Below, piece by piece: positions 5,707-11,997 of a stretch of 36,747 bases of DNA (position 1 is its first letter; every line of letters starts with the position of its first letter). A model generated the notes under the pieces. The model had not been told where the DNA came from and did not search any database. It saw only the letters and a program-made list of their open reading frames with translations. This DNA comes from a virus. Where the stretch lies: positions 1 to 36,747 of the IMG/VR virus record IMGVR_UViG_3300027730_000070. The stretch is one strand, 5' to 3'. The translations under genes were made by a program, and so were the position numbers.

Positions 5707-6637
5707 GGGTGCTCCTTTGCTTTTGTTTAAACTCTACGAAGGAATTCTTGCCTAAGTTGTGCTTTTCCCAGAAAGGCTCTGAACCTTTTCGTGTCCCTCG
5801 TATGTCGTAAAGTGTTTCATTGCTGCCACAGGTATAGGCCAGCACATCTTTATCCCTTGCAAAATAGTAGTTATTTCTGTTTTGATTTTCCATCTTTTCC
5901 GCAAACTGTCTTCGTATTTCGAACAATTCATCTGCATCCGCACTATCAAACTTCTGCAAATAAACCTTTTCCATCCATGAGGAAATAGACCCTACTTTTC
6001 CTATTGGCTGTTCGTTGTATGCCTGTAGGGTTGCTTCGATCACTTTCTGAGGACGACCTTCGGATTTCCATTTAGCGAGCAAATCTTTGAGTTCTTGCTC
6101 TCTTGTCTTGGTCTTCTTTTTAATTTTCGAAGAAAAATCATCATCATCTTTTTTGGGTGAAGAAGGGTCAGGATGATGTTTTTCTTTTGTAAGTCTTTCT
6201 TTTGTATAAGGTCTTTCTTTTGTGGGTGTAAATTTTACACTACCCCCCTGGTGTAAATTTTCCACTACCCCTAGTGTAATTTTTCCACTACCCCCCCCTA
6301 CTGGTTCCTGTTGGGTATAGATGGTATCTACTGGCTTGTTTACATTTAGGGCGTAGTTATTGGGTAGGCAAGCGCCGTCAATGTCGCTCTGGGTTTTAAT
6401 GATGAGTCCCTTCTCTTCAAGCTCCTTGATTGCCTTGATCACTGTCTTACGAGTCATTCCTGTTACGGTCTCAAGTTGTCCTAGGGATATATAGTCCGAG
6501 GTTTTGTGCCATCCATAGGTCTTACGGCACATAATTGAGATGACCTTAAAAGCCGCGCCACTAAGCTCCCGGCATAGGTCATCAAAGAGATTATTTGGAA
6601 TTTGTGTGAATGGGCATACTGGGAATGGGGTGCTCAT
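5687..6637 (-). CDS. Replication initiator, lambda O-like winged-helix protein
   Basis: Residues 10-90 match the phage replication protein O N-terminal domain: FTQIPNNLFDDLCRELSGAA, then a winged helix with GMTRKTVIKAIKELEEKGLI (60-79). O-type proteins bind iterons in their own gene and recruit the replicative helicase. Here three iteron-like repeats (6226-6298) encode residues 113-138, as in lambda. The middle is charged and low-complexity (TKERPYTKERLTKEKHH); the C-terminal 120 residues form a second domain that could contact a helicase loader. No DnaC- or DnaB-like gene follows, so the phage probably uses the host helicase and loader. The start overlaps a leader peptide stop as ATGA. Confidence 0.75.
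   Translation of the reverse strand: MSTPFPVCPFTQIPNNLFDDLCRELSGAAFKVISIMCRKTYGWHKTSDYISLGQLETVTGMTRKTVIKAIKELEEKGLIIKTQSDIDGACLPNNYALNVNKPVDTIYTQQEPVGGGSGKITLGVVENLHQGGSVKFTPTKERPYTKERLTKEKHHPDPSSPKKDDDDFSSKIKKKTKTREQELKDLLAKWKSEGRPQKVIEATLQAYNEQPIGKVGSISSWMEKVYLQKFDSADADELFEIRRQFAEKMENQNRNNYYFARDKDVLAYTCGSNETLYDIRGTRKGSEPFWEKHNLGKNSFVEFKQKQRSTHASSSL
6226..6298. repeat. Three iteron-like repeats, candidate replication origin
   Basis: Three units start at 6226, 6251 and 6274: GTGTAAATTTTACACTACC, GTGTAAATTTTCCACTACC and GTGTAATTTTTCCACTACC, each followed by a C-run. The first contains a perfect 15-bp interrupted palindrome, GTGTAAA-T-TTTACAC. Next to them (6179-6223) lie three copies of a pyrimidine-rich TCTTTCTTTTGT-like string that could be the easily melted element. 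Position inside an O-like gene is as in lambda ori. Confidence 0.6.
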
Positions 6638-6744
6638 GCTTTCACTCCCTTATCGCGCGTAGCTATATGATAAAAAGAGTGGAATAAATTAGACGGTGTG
6701 CTACTATGTTTGACATCTAAGCATCTAAAGCTTGGGTAGGACAT
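6634..6744 (-). CDS. 36-residue leader peptide upstream of the initiator
   Basis: AAGGAGAAACC precedes the ATG at 6744. The frame (SYPSFRCLDVKHSSTPSNLF and a basic end) finishes in ATGA overlapping the initiator's start. The strong SD and exact overlap argue for real translation and coupling; the initiator itself has no convincing SD of its own. Function of the peptide is unknown and may be only regulatory. Confidence 0.5.
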   Translation of the reverse strand: MSYPSFRCLDVKHSSTPSNLFHSFYHIATRDKGVKA

Positions 6745-6990
6745 GGTTTCTCCTTGAACGGGTTAAATGTGTTCTTCTCATGGTTCTAGTTTGGTTAGTA
6801 ATAAATGGCCCCCCTGGGGCTTTTTTATTAGTTTTTACTCTTAGTTAATAGGCCTGACTTAATTCGCATTTGGATCAGGTCTATCAAACATCCTCGTAGT
6901 TCAGGGTGGTAAAGTCGTGGTTGGCTTTACCCCCACCTTTTCCTTCCCTCTCAACATACAGTACGCATTCCACATATATCACAGAGCCTC
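6745..6990. other. Non-coding region between initiator leader and HTH gene
   Basis: No convincing gene lies here on either strand. It holds a rightward terminator-like hairpin (6808-6826) and an inverted repeat GGTAAAG-N10-CTTTACC (6908-6932) whose core resembles the dispersed palindrome half-site. Weak leftward promoter-like strings are present, for example TTGATA on the minus strand at about 6885, but none is convincing. Confidence 0.4.
6808..6826 (+). terminator. Rightward intrinsic terminator candidate
   Basis: GCCCC-CCT-GGGGC followed by six T residues. The stem is only five base pairs but all G-C. It points rightward, yet no rightward gene lies upstream of it in the window, so it would end an antisense or leaky transcript. 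Confidence 0.45.
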
Positions 6991-7215
6991 TTATGTAGAA
7001 AGGACTTTCTTTAATTTCTCTCTATCTTCTTCATTTAGAAGTTCTTCTATTGTGACTGCGCCGTTAGTAAACTTTTCTATTGCTATTGCAGTGAATAAAG
7101 CGGGCGTTCTAGTCTTACTTAAAATGTTGAAAATAGTTTGATGGTGAATCCCGATAGCTCGGGCGATCTTTCTGCGAGTACACTTATTTCTCCATAGCCA
7201 TTCATCTAAGTCCAT
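6991..7215 (-). CDS. Cro/C1-like HTH regulator
   Basis: The 74-residue protein has the layout of a minimal HTH_3 repressor: CTRRKIARAIGIHHQTIFNI (12-31) with the G-I-H turn and recognition helix, then an amphipathic C-terminal part ending KLKKVL. AGGAGG lies six bases before the ATG. It faces the recombination operon across a 200-bp control region with two matching inverted repeats, one of them overlapping its own promoter, so autoregulation and control of the divergent operon are likely. With no C-terminal dimerisation or peptidase domain it resembles Cro more than CI. Confidence 0.75.
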   Translation of the reverse strand: MDLDEWLWRNKCTRRKIARAIGIHHQTIFNILSKTRTPALFTAIAIEKFTNGAVTIEELLNEEDREKLKKVLST

Positions 7216-7242
7216 GAGACACCTCCTAATGGCTGGGAGAAT

Positions 7243-7259
7243 ATCACAAGTTTAGTGAA
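7243..7259. promoter_or_regulatory. Operator candidate 1
   Basis: ATCACAAGTTTAGTGAA: arms TCAC/GTGA around seven bases. It touches the -10 element and fills part of the spacer of the leftward promoter of the HTH gene. Confidence 0.45.
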
Positions 7260-7277
7260 AATAGCAAAAACTAATTT

Positions 7278-7294
7278 AACACGATAAAAGTGTT
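7278..7294. promoter_or_regulatory. Operator candidate 2
   Basis: AACACGATAAAAGTGTT: arms AACAC/GTGTT around seven bases, centred 35 bp from operator 1. It overlaps the -35 and spacer of the rightward promoter candidate. Confidence 0.5.
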
Positions 7295-7421
7295 GCGCAT
7301 AAATACGAACCTGTTGTAACATTCAGTCATCAAAGCAGCGGAATCTGCCTTGACAGAGATGATTGCGCCGATTATCGAAGATCTTTGGCAGCATGTCTTA
7401 ACGAACTTGAAGGAGATGAAG

Positions 7422-7682
7422 ATGAACGAATGGTACGAACCAAGCTTAAGGGACGATTTCTATGATCCCTCTTATCATGAAGACCACACACATGACGATT
7501 ATGTCCATGTGGATGACCTTCCAGACTTAGATCACGCCCGTGATCACATGCAACAGGTTTTAGATGCTCTGTACTCAGGCGCATCGTTAGAAAGCCTAGA
7601 AAACTCACTTGAAGAAGTACTATCCATTTTAGAGATGAAGATGCCATCAGGGCCACTCACTATCCGGAAGGAGGGTGTATGA
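7422..7682 (+). CDS. Acidic His/Asp-rich small protein, first gene of the recombination operon
   Basis: The ATG at 7422 is chosen because AAGGAG lies six bases upstream; an upstream TTG (7350) and ATG (7359) have no SD. The 86-residue product is very acidic, with a His/Asp/Tyr-rich middle (YHEDHTHDDYVHVDDLPDLD) that could bind metal or mimic DNA, then a leucine-rich helix. Small acidic early phage proteins are often inhibitors of host nucleases, but nothing here proves that. It ends in an ATGA overlap with the next gene. Confidence 0.6.
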   Translation: MNEWYEPSLRDDFYDPSYHEDHTHDDYVHVDDLPDLDHARDHMQQVLDALYSGASLESLENSLEEVLSILEMKMPSGPLTIRKEGV

Positions 7683-7852
7683 ACGCTGATCTTGTGTATC
7701 GTCATACCTTTAATGCTTTAGCCGAGCTATTACAATACGGTAATGTTATTAACATGCACTGTAATAATAGAGATGAATGTGAAAAGACTTTGGATATTAT
7801 TAAATTCATAGTTGAGACAATGAACAAACAAATAGAAAGAATGGAGAACTAA
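7679..7852 (+). CDS. 57-residue hypothetical protein
   Basis: The frame starts at the ATGA overlap with the preceding stop, with GGAGG a few bases upstream, and ends one base before the RecT-like gene's ATG. The product (ADLVYRHTFNALAELLQYGN, then two cysteines and a helical end) is likely all-alpha. It is placed between the acidic protein and the annealase in a tight operon. Function unknown. Confidence 0.6.
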   Translation: MNADLVYRHTFNALAELLQYGNVINMHCNNRDECEKTLDIIKFIVETMNKQIERMEN

Positions 7853-7853
7853 G

Positions 7854-8624
7854 ATGAACGAGAAAGCCGTGGCCACAAAGCCGAACGATTACTTAAATGA
7901 GCTTGCAAATACGCAACAGCTCTGCAATATGCTTATGAAGACACCTCACTATGCCAAGATGGGTCCTGAGGGCATTTTCGCTGTTGTAGAGACCGCAAAG
8001 AGCCTTGGCATCGATCCTAGACAAGCGCTGGGTGGTGGACTTTACTACGTCAAAGGAAAGGTTGAAATGTCTGCCCGTATGATGAATTCCTTGATCAGAT
8101 CTAGGAAGCACAGTGTTACCCGGGATAAGAAAAGCGATGAGCAGATCTGTATCCTTCATGGGAAACGTTCCGATAATGGGGACACTTGGACTGAGAGCTT
8201 TTCGATCCAAGATGCTACACGAGCTGGCTTAATGGGCTCCGCTGTTTGGAAGACTTACCCAAAGGACATGCTTTTTGCCCGGGCTTTATCTCGTCTAGCA
8301 AGACAGCTTTTCCCTGACATCATTGGGAATTGCTATGTCGAAGGAGAGATCCAATTCGATCCGGGAATCAAGGATGTGGCAGAAGTGGCTGATCTTCCTC
8401 AGATCGAAGCGCCAGGTGTACCCAAAACCGGTACAGTTAGTGAGGAGCAGTTCCGAAACCTAGACTTCTTTTTGAGTCAGGTTCCTGAATATAAACAGAC
8501 CATAATCGATTTCCTTGGAAAAAAGGGGATCAATAATCTATGGGATATGCCAATCGAAATGTACGAAAAGGTCGTACAGATGGCTCAAAAGAAAATCGCA
8601 GAAGATGAAGGGAGGATCGCTTAA
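7854..8624 (+). CDS. recT: RecT-like single-strand annealing protein
   Basis: The 256-residue protein shows the RecT-family features I recall: an N-terminal helix pair, GPEGIFAVVETAKSLGIDPR then QALGGGLYYVKGKVEMSARM (about 36-78), and KTYPKDMLFARALSRLARQL (133-152). RecT proteins bind ssDNA, anneal complementary strands and work with a 5'-3' exonuclease. The very next gene is such an exonuclease (YqaJ family), starting in a TAATG overlap, which strongly supports the call. The last 60 residues form a separate helical domain. Translation signal: GGAGAACTAAG before the ATG. Confidence 0.75.
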   Translation: MNEKAVATKPNDYLNELANTQQLCNMLMKTPHYAKMGPEGIFAVVETAKSLGIDPRQALGGGLYYVKGKVEMSARMMNSLIRSRKHSVTRDKKSDEQICILHGKRSDNGDTWTESFSIQDATRAGLMGSAVWKTYPKDMLFARALSRLARQLFPDIIGNCYVEGEIQFDPGIKDVAEVADLPQIEAPGVPKTGTVSEEQFRNLDFFLSQVPEYKQTIIDFLGKKGINNLWDMPIEMYEKVVQMAQKKIAEDEGRIA

Positions 8625-9487
8625 TGGAACAGAACACACAAGAATGGCTCAAAATGCGCAAGAATTACATCGGGGGTAGTGATGCCCCGATCATCATGGG
8701 TAAGTGCAAATGGAAGCTCCCTGATGGGCGCTATAAGACTCCTGTGATCCTTTGGCAGGACAAATTAGGCTTGCTTGAAGAGCAGAAAGAAAATTCAGCC
8801 TGTAAATATGGAAAGGCAATGGAGGAACCAGCTCGTCTAGCTTATGAAGTCCTGACCGGAATCTTCATGGCTCCTGAGGTTGTGTATCATCCTGATGTCA
8901 AGTACATGATGGCATCGCTCGATGGTCTTTCTATGGAAAAGGATATTTCCGTAGAGATAAAAAATTGCAATGCGGAAGACCATGCAGTTGCTCGGGAAAA
9001 GCGAGTGCCTGAACATTATTACGCCCAAGTCCAGCATCAATTAGCGTGTCTTAACCATGACATCATGCACTACTTTTCTTTTCACAAGGGCGAAGGAATT
9101 GTTGTTGAAGTGAAAAAAGACTTAGACTATCTTGAACAATTATATGACAAGGAACAAAAGTTTTGGTCTTGTGTGCAGAACTTGGAAGAGCCTGAACTAA
9201 TAGACCTAGACTTTCGGGAGATGAATAAAGAGTGGGAAGAAAAAGCGCAGCGTCTTTGGGAAATCGAAGAGGCTATGAAGCGCGATACAAGGCTCGCTAA
9301 AGAACTAAAAGATGAATTAAAGATCCTTTCCGAAGGACTTAATTCAAGAGCTGGTTCTTACAGGCTGGTTTCTTCTAACAGGAAAGGAACAATTGACTAC
9401 GGGCTAGTGCCAGAGCTAGCAGGTAAGGACTTAGAATGTTACAGAAAGGCTGCTACAAAAGCTTGGTCTCTTCAGCGAGACCGCTAA
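8624..9487 (+). CDS. YqaJ-family viral recombinase exonuclease
   Basis: This 287-residue protein has the lambda-exonuclease/YqaJ core: IGGSDAPIIMG (16-26), the GKAMEEPAR acidic segment (63-71), ASLDGL (97-102) with D100, the E-x-K pair in VEIKNC (E111, K113) and YAQVQHQLAC (133-142). These residues hold the metal ion of a PD-(D/E)xK nuclease that degrades the 5' strand of dsDNA, making ssDNA for the RecT-like partner upstream. The C-terminal third is a charged helical extension. The gene overlaps the next ORF by 52 bp. Confidence 0.85.
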   Translation: MEQNTQEWLKMRKNYIGGSDAPIIMGKCKWKLPDGRYKTPVILWQDKLGLLEEQKENSACKYGKAMEEPARLAYEVLTGIFMAPEVVYHPDVKYMMASLDGLSMEKDISVEIKNCNAEDHAVAREKRVPEHYYAQVQHQLACLNHDIMHYFSFHKGEGIVVEVKKDLDYLEQLYDKEQKFWSCVQNLEEPELIDLDFREMNKEWEEKAQRLWEIEEAMKRDTRLAKELKDELKILSEGLNSRAGSYRLVSSNRKGTIDYGLVPELAGKDLECYRKAATKAWSLQRDR

Positions 9488-9660
9488 TCGATCCCCTACT
9501 GCAATCAGCGATTGTGAATGTGGTAGGGACTCGTATTTTCTGGCTGATTTTAGAAGAACTTGAAAAGGAAGAACATTGCTATGAAGCTGTCAGACAAGCC
9601 CGACGACTTAGAAAAGAAAGCAGTCCTAGACAAGAGGACTTTAAAAAGAAATACGGTTAA
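9436..9660 (+). CDS. Small basic hypothetical protein
   Basis: A 74-residue frame overlapping the end of the exonuclease gene (52 bp) and, in another frame, the start of the homing endonuclease gene (80 bp). The second half (FWLILEELEKEEHCYEAVRQ, then a basic end) looks like a genuine helical protein. The first part, translated out of frame from the exonuclease, is weaker. It may start later or be a fragment left by insertion of the endonuclease gene. Confidence 0.4.
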   Translation: MLQKGCYKSLVSSARPLIDPLLQSAIVNVVGTRIFWLILEELEKEEHCYEAVRQARRLRKESSPRQEDFKKKYG

Positions 9661-10294
9661 GAAGTTTTTAGAGATAATTGAATCCATTCCTTTAGAAAAA
9701 AACGGGTGTAAAATTTGGCCAATGGGAATATCTAGTTCAGGATATGGTAATTTTTCTATGAAAGATAAATCTTACGCTGTTCATCGATTAGTATATATTC
9801 TTAATTTCCCTGGAAGTCATAAAGGAAAAGTGATTCGTCATAAATGTGATGTGCGCTCTTGCTGTAATATAGAGCACTTAGAGATTGGTTCCCAAAAAGA
9901 CAATATCCAAGATGCTTCTAAAAGAAATAGATTAAGATTTGGGGAAGATAATCATATATCCATATTTTGTGAAGAGGATGTTATAAAAATACGATCACTT
10001 TATCCTCAAAAGAGTACTAAAGAATTGGCTAATGAATACAACACTTCTCCTCCTGTTATATGTAGTCTAATTTCTGGAAGAACATGGAGACATGTTCCAG
10101 GTAAAAAGAAGGTTCTCAGAAATCGTAAAGCTATAGGAGAAAAAGCCCCAACATCTAAACTAACCGTTAAACAAGTTTTGTCTATTCGAGAAGAGTATCC
10201 CTCTCTTACAAAAGCAGATCTAGCTAAAAAATATGGAATTTCTCACCCGGCGATCTGTGCTATTATAAATAGAAAAACCTGGTGTCATATATGA
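9581..10294 (+). CDS. HNH homing endonuclease with two HTH repeats
   Basis: Of 237 residues from ATG 9581, about 40-110 hold an HNH domain: GCKIWPMGISSSGYGNF, VHRLVY and VIRHKCDVRSCCNIEHLEIG with the paired cysteines and C-terminal histidine. The C-terminal half has two similar DNA-reading units, one ending SLISGRTWRHV and the other AIINRKTWCHI, as in SPO1-type free-standing homing endonucleases. The gene is visibly more A/T-rich than its neighbours and separates the recombination genes from the phosphoesterase, whose ATG it overlaps as ATGA. This suggests a selfish insertion. Confidence 0.8.
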   Translation: MKLSDKPDDLEKKAVLDKRTLKRNTVKKFLEIIESIPLEKNGCKIWPMGISSSGYGNFSMKDKSYAVHRLVYILNFPGSHKGKVIRHKCDVRSCCNIEHLEIGSQKDNIQDASKRNRLRFGEDNHISIFCEEDVIKIRSLYPQKSTKELANEYNTSPPVICSLISGRTWRHVPGKKKVLRNRKAIGEKAPTSKLTVKQVLSIREEYPSLTKADLAKKYGISHPAICAIINRKTWCHI

Positions 10295-11025
10295 AAAGAC
10301 TTTGTATAGACCTGATTTCTGACATCCATGGGTACTTTCCGGAACTTCCAGGAGGAGACCTTCTAATCCTGTGCGGTGATTACACGGCTGCGGACAAAAC
10401 CGTGCAATGGGGTCATTTCTTTGCATGGCTTAAGAAGCAGAAATACCGTAAGAAGATCCTAATCGGAGGCAATCACGACAATTTCATGATGAATGGTTGG
10501 CCTAAGAGTAAAAAGGAAGCTGAAGATCTGCAAGAAGTACAGTCCTGGCTAACAGAGCAAGAAAAAGATGGCCTTTATGATTTCGAATATCTATGCGATT
10601 CTGGGACTGAATTCGGAGGCTTGAAGATCTGGGGCTCACCTTGGACTAAGACTTTTAAAGGAATTAACCCAAAATGCTGCGCTTTTACCTTGGAAAACGA
10701 CCAAGAATTGCGAGAACGGTTCGATAAGTGTCCGGTGAAGGTAGACATACTGGTAATGCACGGCCCTCCTTATGGTATTTTAGATGCCAATGCAGAAGGA
10801 GAAAGGTGTGGTTCGATTCCGGCTTTGGAGTTACTCGATCGTGTAAAGCCGCTTTACATGGTGTTCGGTCATATCCATGAGCAAGGGGGAAAGGAGCTGC
10901 TTTACAAGCATATAGGGCCAAATACTTGGTGTCTAAATGTGAGCTACGTAGATGAAAAGTACCGACCAAAGAACAAAGTAAAGCGGATTTACATTCCCGC
11001 TAAGTTAGGACAATTCAGTCAGTGA
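10291..11025 (+). CDS. Calcineurin-like metallophosphoesterase
   Basis: A 244-residue enzyme with D11-I-H13, G29-D30, G60-N-H-D63, MHGPP (156-160) and G193-H-I-H196: a complete dinuclear metal site. The ATG at 10291 forms ATGA with the homing endonuclease stop, and there is no SD of its own, so translation now depends on the inserted upstream gene. A perfect dispersed palindrome lies at 10842-10858 (residues VKPLY) and a degenerate one at 10978-10994. The substrate is unknown. It differs clearly from the shorter enzyme at 896-1432. Confidence 0.88.
   Translation: MKRLCIDLISDIHGYFPELPGGDLLILCGDYTAADKTVQWGHFFAWLKKQKYRKKILIGGNHDNFMMNGWPKSKKEAEDLQEVQSWLTEQEKDGLYDFEYLCDSGTEFGGLKIWGSPWTKTFKGINPKCCAFTLENDQELRERFDKCPVKVDILVMHGPPYGILDANAEGERCGSIPALELLDRVKPLYMVFGHIHEQGGKELLYKHIGPNTWCLNVSYVDEKYRPKNKVKRIYIPAKLGQFSQ
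10842..10858. repeat. Dispersed palindrome, perfect copy inside the phosphoesterase gene
   Basis: TGTAAAGCCGCTTTACA encodes V-K-P-L-Y, the same peptide as the copy at 4602-4618 in an unrelated protein. This points to selection on the DNA or RNA rather than on the protein. Confidence 0.65.
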
Positions 11026-11046
11026 CATTTTGTAACCGACTGAATT
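11012..11046. terminator. Hairpin at the convergence of two transcription units
   Basis: Arms AATTCAGTC (11012-11020) and GACTGAATT (11038-11046) pair perfectly, and the inside adds further pairs around a TTT loop. It spans the stop of the rightward phosphoesterase gene and the stop of the leftward lipoprotein gene. No long T-run follows on either strand, so it may act as a weak bidirectional terminator or an RNA 3'-end stabiliser. Confidence 0.4.
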
Positions 11047-11224
11047 AAGGGATGATTGAAGCTGGGATGCTAATAGTCGGATCGACTTTTGCGCTCGTGC
11101 TTTGAGTTTCATCCACTACATCCGATGCTGTACCTTCGGTGTGTATCATTGTTATAGAATAGGTGCAGCCTGTTAGCAACAAACTCAAGGAGATTAAGCT
11201 TATGAAGAAACTGTGTTTAGCCAT
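11045..11224 (-). CDS. Small lipoprotein
   Basis: From ATG 11224 (GAGG seven bases upstream) the 59-residue product has a textbook lipoprotein signal: basic N-terminus, hydrophobic run, lipobox LLTG-C20. The mature part reads TYSITMIHTEGTASDVVDET and is about 40 residues, polar and acidic. I recall similar I-H-T-x-G-x-A-S-D-V-V-D strings in small phage lipoproteins of unknown function. An Rz1-like spanin role is conceivable, but proline richness is lacking. Its 5' end overlaps, antisense, the start of the rightward gene at 11202. Confidence 0.65.
   Translation of the reverse strand: MAKHSFFISLISLSLLLTGCTYSITMIHTEGTASDVVDETQSTSAKVDPTISIPASIIP
11150..11158 (+). promoter_or_regulatory. Extended -10 promoter candidate for the exported protein gene
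   Basis: TGTTATAGA fits TGnTATAAT in seven of eight fixed positions and lies 44 bases before ATG 11202. No good -35 is seen, which extended -10 promoters tolerate. It lies inside the antisense lipoprotein gene. Confidence 0.3.
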
Positions 11225-11486
11225 TTTTGCCTCACTTTTTATGTTCTCTGGACTCCACGCGGAAAAGCCCAAAGAAGATCAAATTAAAGCCCTCAAGGAG
11301 TGGCTCCATGAGAGAATCTGGGAGTATGAGACCTTCAAGAAAGACTTGACCGACTCATCTGATATATATACATACTACATGGTCTATGGCAAGCAATCTG
11401 CTTACGAAGAGATGCTTATTTTGCTCGATAAACTGGAGAAGCAGGGCGTTCCACAACCTGAAGGATCCTCCGAATCATATCAATAG
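11202..11486 (+). CDS. Small exported protein
   Basis: AAGGAG nine bases upstream and ATG at 11202 give 94 residues. Residues 1-20 are a Sec signal peptide (MKKLCLAIFASLFMFSGLHA) with a clear A-x-A-like site before E21. The mature part is charged and helical (DQIKALKEWLHERIWEYETF). The gene is the only rightward one in a leftward region: its first 23 bp are antisense to the lipoprotein gene and its last 71 bp antisense to the next gene. Periplasmic location is likely; function unknown. Confidence 0.6.
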   Translation: MKKLCLAIFASLFMFSGLHAEKPKEDQIKALKEWLHERIWEYETFKKDLTDSSDIYTYYMVYGKQSAYEEMLILLDKLEKQGVPQPEGSSESYQ

Positions 11487-11805
11487 TGACAGGTTGAGGC
11501 TCATCTTCTCTTAGCTTTACAATACGTGCATCTACTTCGCGAAGTACTTCTTCTCGATCACGTGCCCTATCTTCTGCCATACGAGCAATGATATGCTGCA
11601 GATTAGATACGCATCTTTTTAAGGATTCTGTCTCGTCATCGGCTTTTTTAGAATCGAACCTTACGACTTCTCCGTAAGAATTGACGTACACCTGAGTGTC
11701 GGGATTAACTCTTTTTCTCCACTGAAAGCAGCAGCAGTTACAAGAATCGTTGAGCTGAATATTCAGGTCTCTAGCGTGGGCTGAAACACTTAAAGGAGTT
11801 GCCAT
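11416..11805 (-). CDS. Coiled-coil protein with cysteine cluster
   Basis: AGGAGG precedes ATG 11805. The 129 residues include a CNCCCFQWRKR cluster at about 22-32, a beta-like segment (QVYVNSYGEVVRF) and a long helical coiled coil (SLKRCVSNLQHIIARMAEDR and on). It lies downstream of the fibre genes and may be a virion or lysis accessory. Its 3' 71 bp overlap the rightward exported-protein gene. No family recognised. Confidence 0.6.
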   Translation of the reverse strand: MATPLSVSAHARDLNIQLNDSCNCCCFQWRKRVNPDTQVYVNSYGEVVRFDSKKADDETESLKRCVSNLQHIIARMAEDRARDREEVLREVDARIVKLREDEPQPVTIDMIRRILQVVERPASPVYRAK

Positions 11806-11819
11806 AATAACCTCCTAGG

Positions 11820-11991
11820 CTATTTGGCATTCTCCTTCGTTTCTGGACTTAAGTCAATATCAAGCCCAGTTTTTTGTTTGATTACTTCTTCCAATACTTC
11901 TTCAGCTATATTATCTTGAGGGTAATCTTTCCAAATCTTAGAGCACCCAGATATTGTTAGAAGTAAAGCCAATGAAATGATAGCTTTCATT
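11820..11991 (-). pseudogene. Lipoprotein gene split by a one-base frameshift
   Basis: The frame from ATG 11991 reads MKAIISLALLLTISGCS, a lipoprotein signal with lipobox ISG-C, then meets TAA. Shifting +1 at that stop continues as KIWKDYPQDNIAEEVLEEV and on to a stop at 11820, matching a small phage lipoprotein pattern (K-D-Y-P-x-D-N, E-E, then G-x-D-I-D-L-S-P) that I recognise. Span is 172 bp, one base more than a whole number of codons. It is a disrupted gene, a sequencing error, or a +1 frameshift site: the junction TCT-TAA-G resembles known +1 shift contexts. Confidence 0.6.
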
Positions 11992-11997
11992 TTCCTC

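Larger units (their letters stand above)
7216..7421. promoter_or_regulatory. Divergent control region of the early switch
   Basis: The leftward promoter candidate has TTGCTA (7262-7267, minus) and GATATT (7240-7245, minus) with a 16-base spacer. The rightward candidate has TTAACA (7276-7281) and CATAAA (7298-7303), spacer 16. Two 17-bp inverted repeats lie across them. The stretch 7305-7421 is a leader without a firm gene; a TTG at 7350 could extend the first rightward gene but has no SD. Confidence 0.5.

Noticed and set aside
6179-6298. CRISPR array
   Set aside because: The repeats are short, contiguous and inside a coding gene; no regular spacers and no cas genes in the window.
6890-6940. 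Possible tRNA (TAGTTCAG-GGTGGTAAAG resembles a D-arm)
   Set aside because: No seven-base acceptor stem, anticodon arm or T-arm (GTTCGA-like) can be placed around it.
11163-11201. Upstream extension of the exported-protein gene to 11163
   Set aside because: It would bury the signal peptide behind 13 polar residues and ignores the AAGGAG-placed ATG at 11202.
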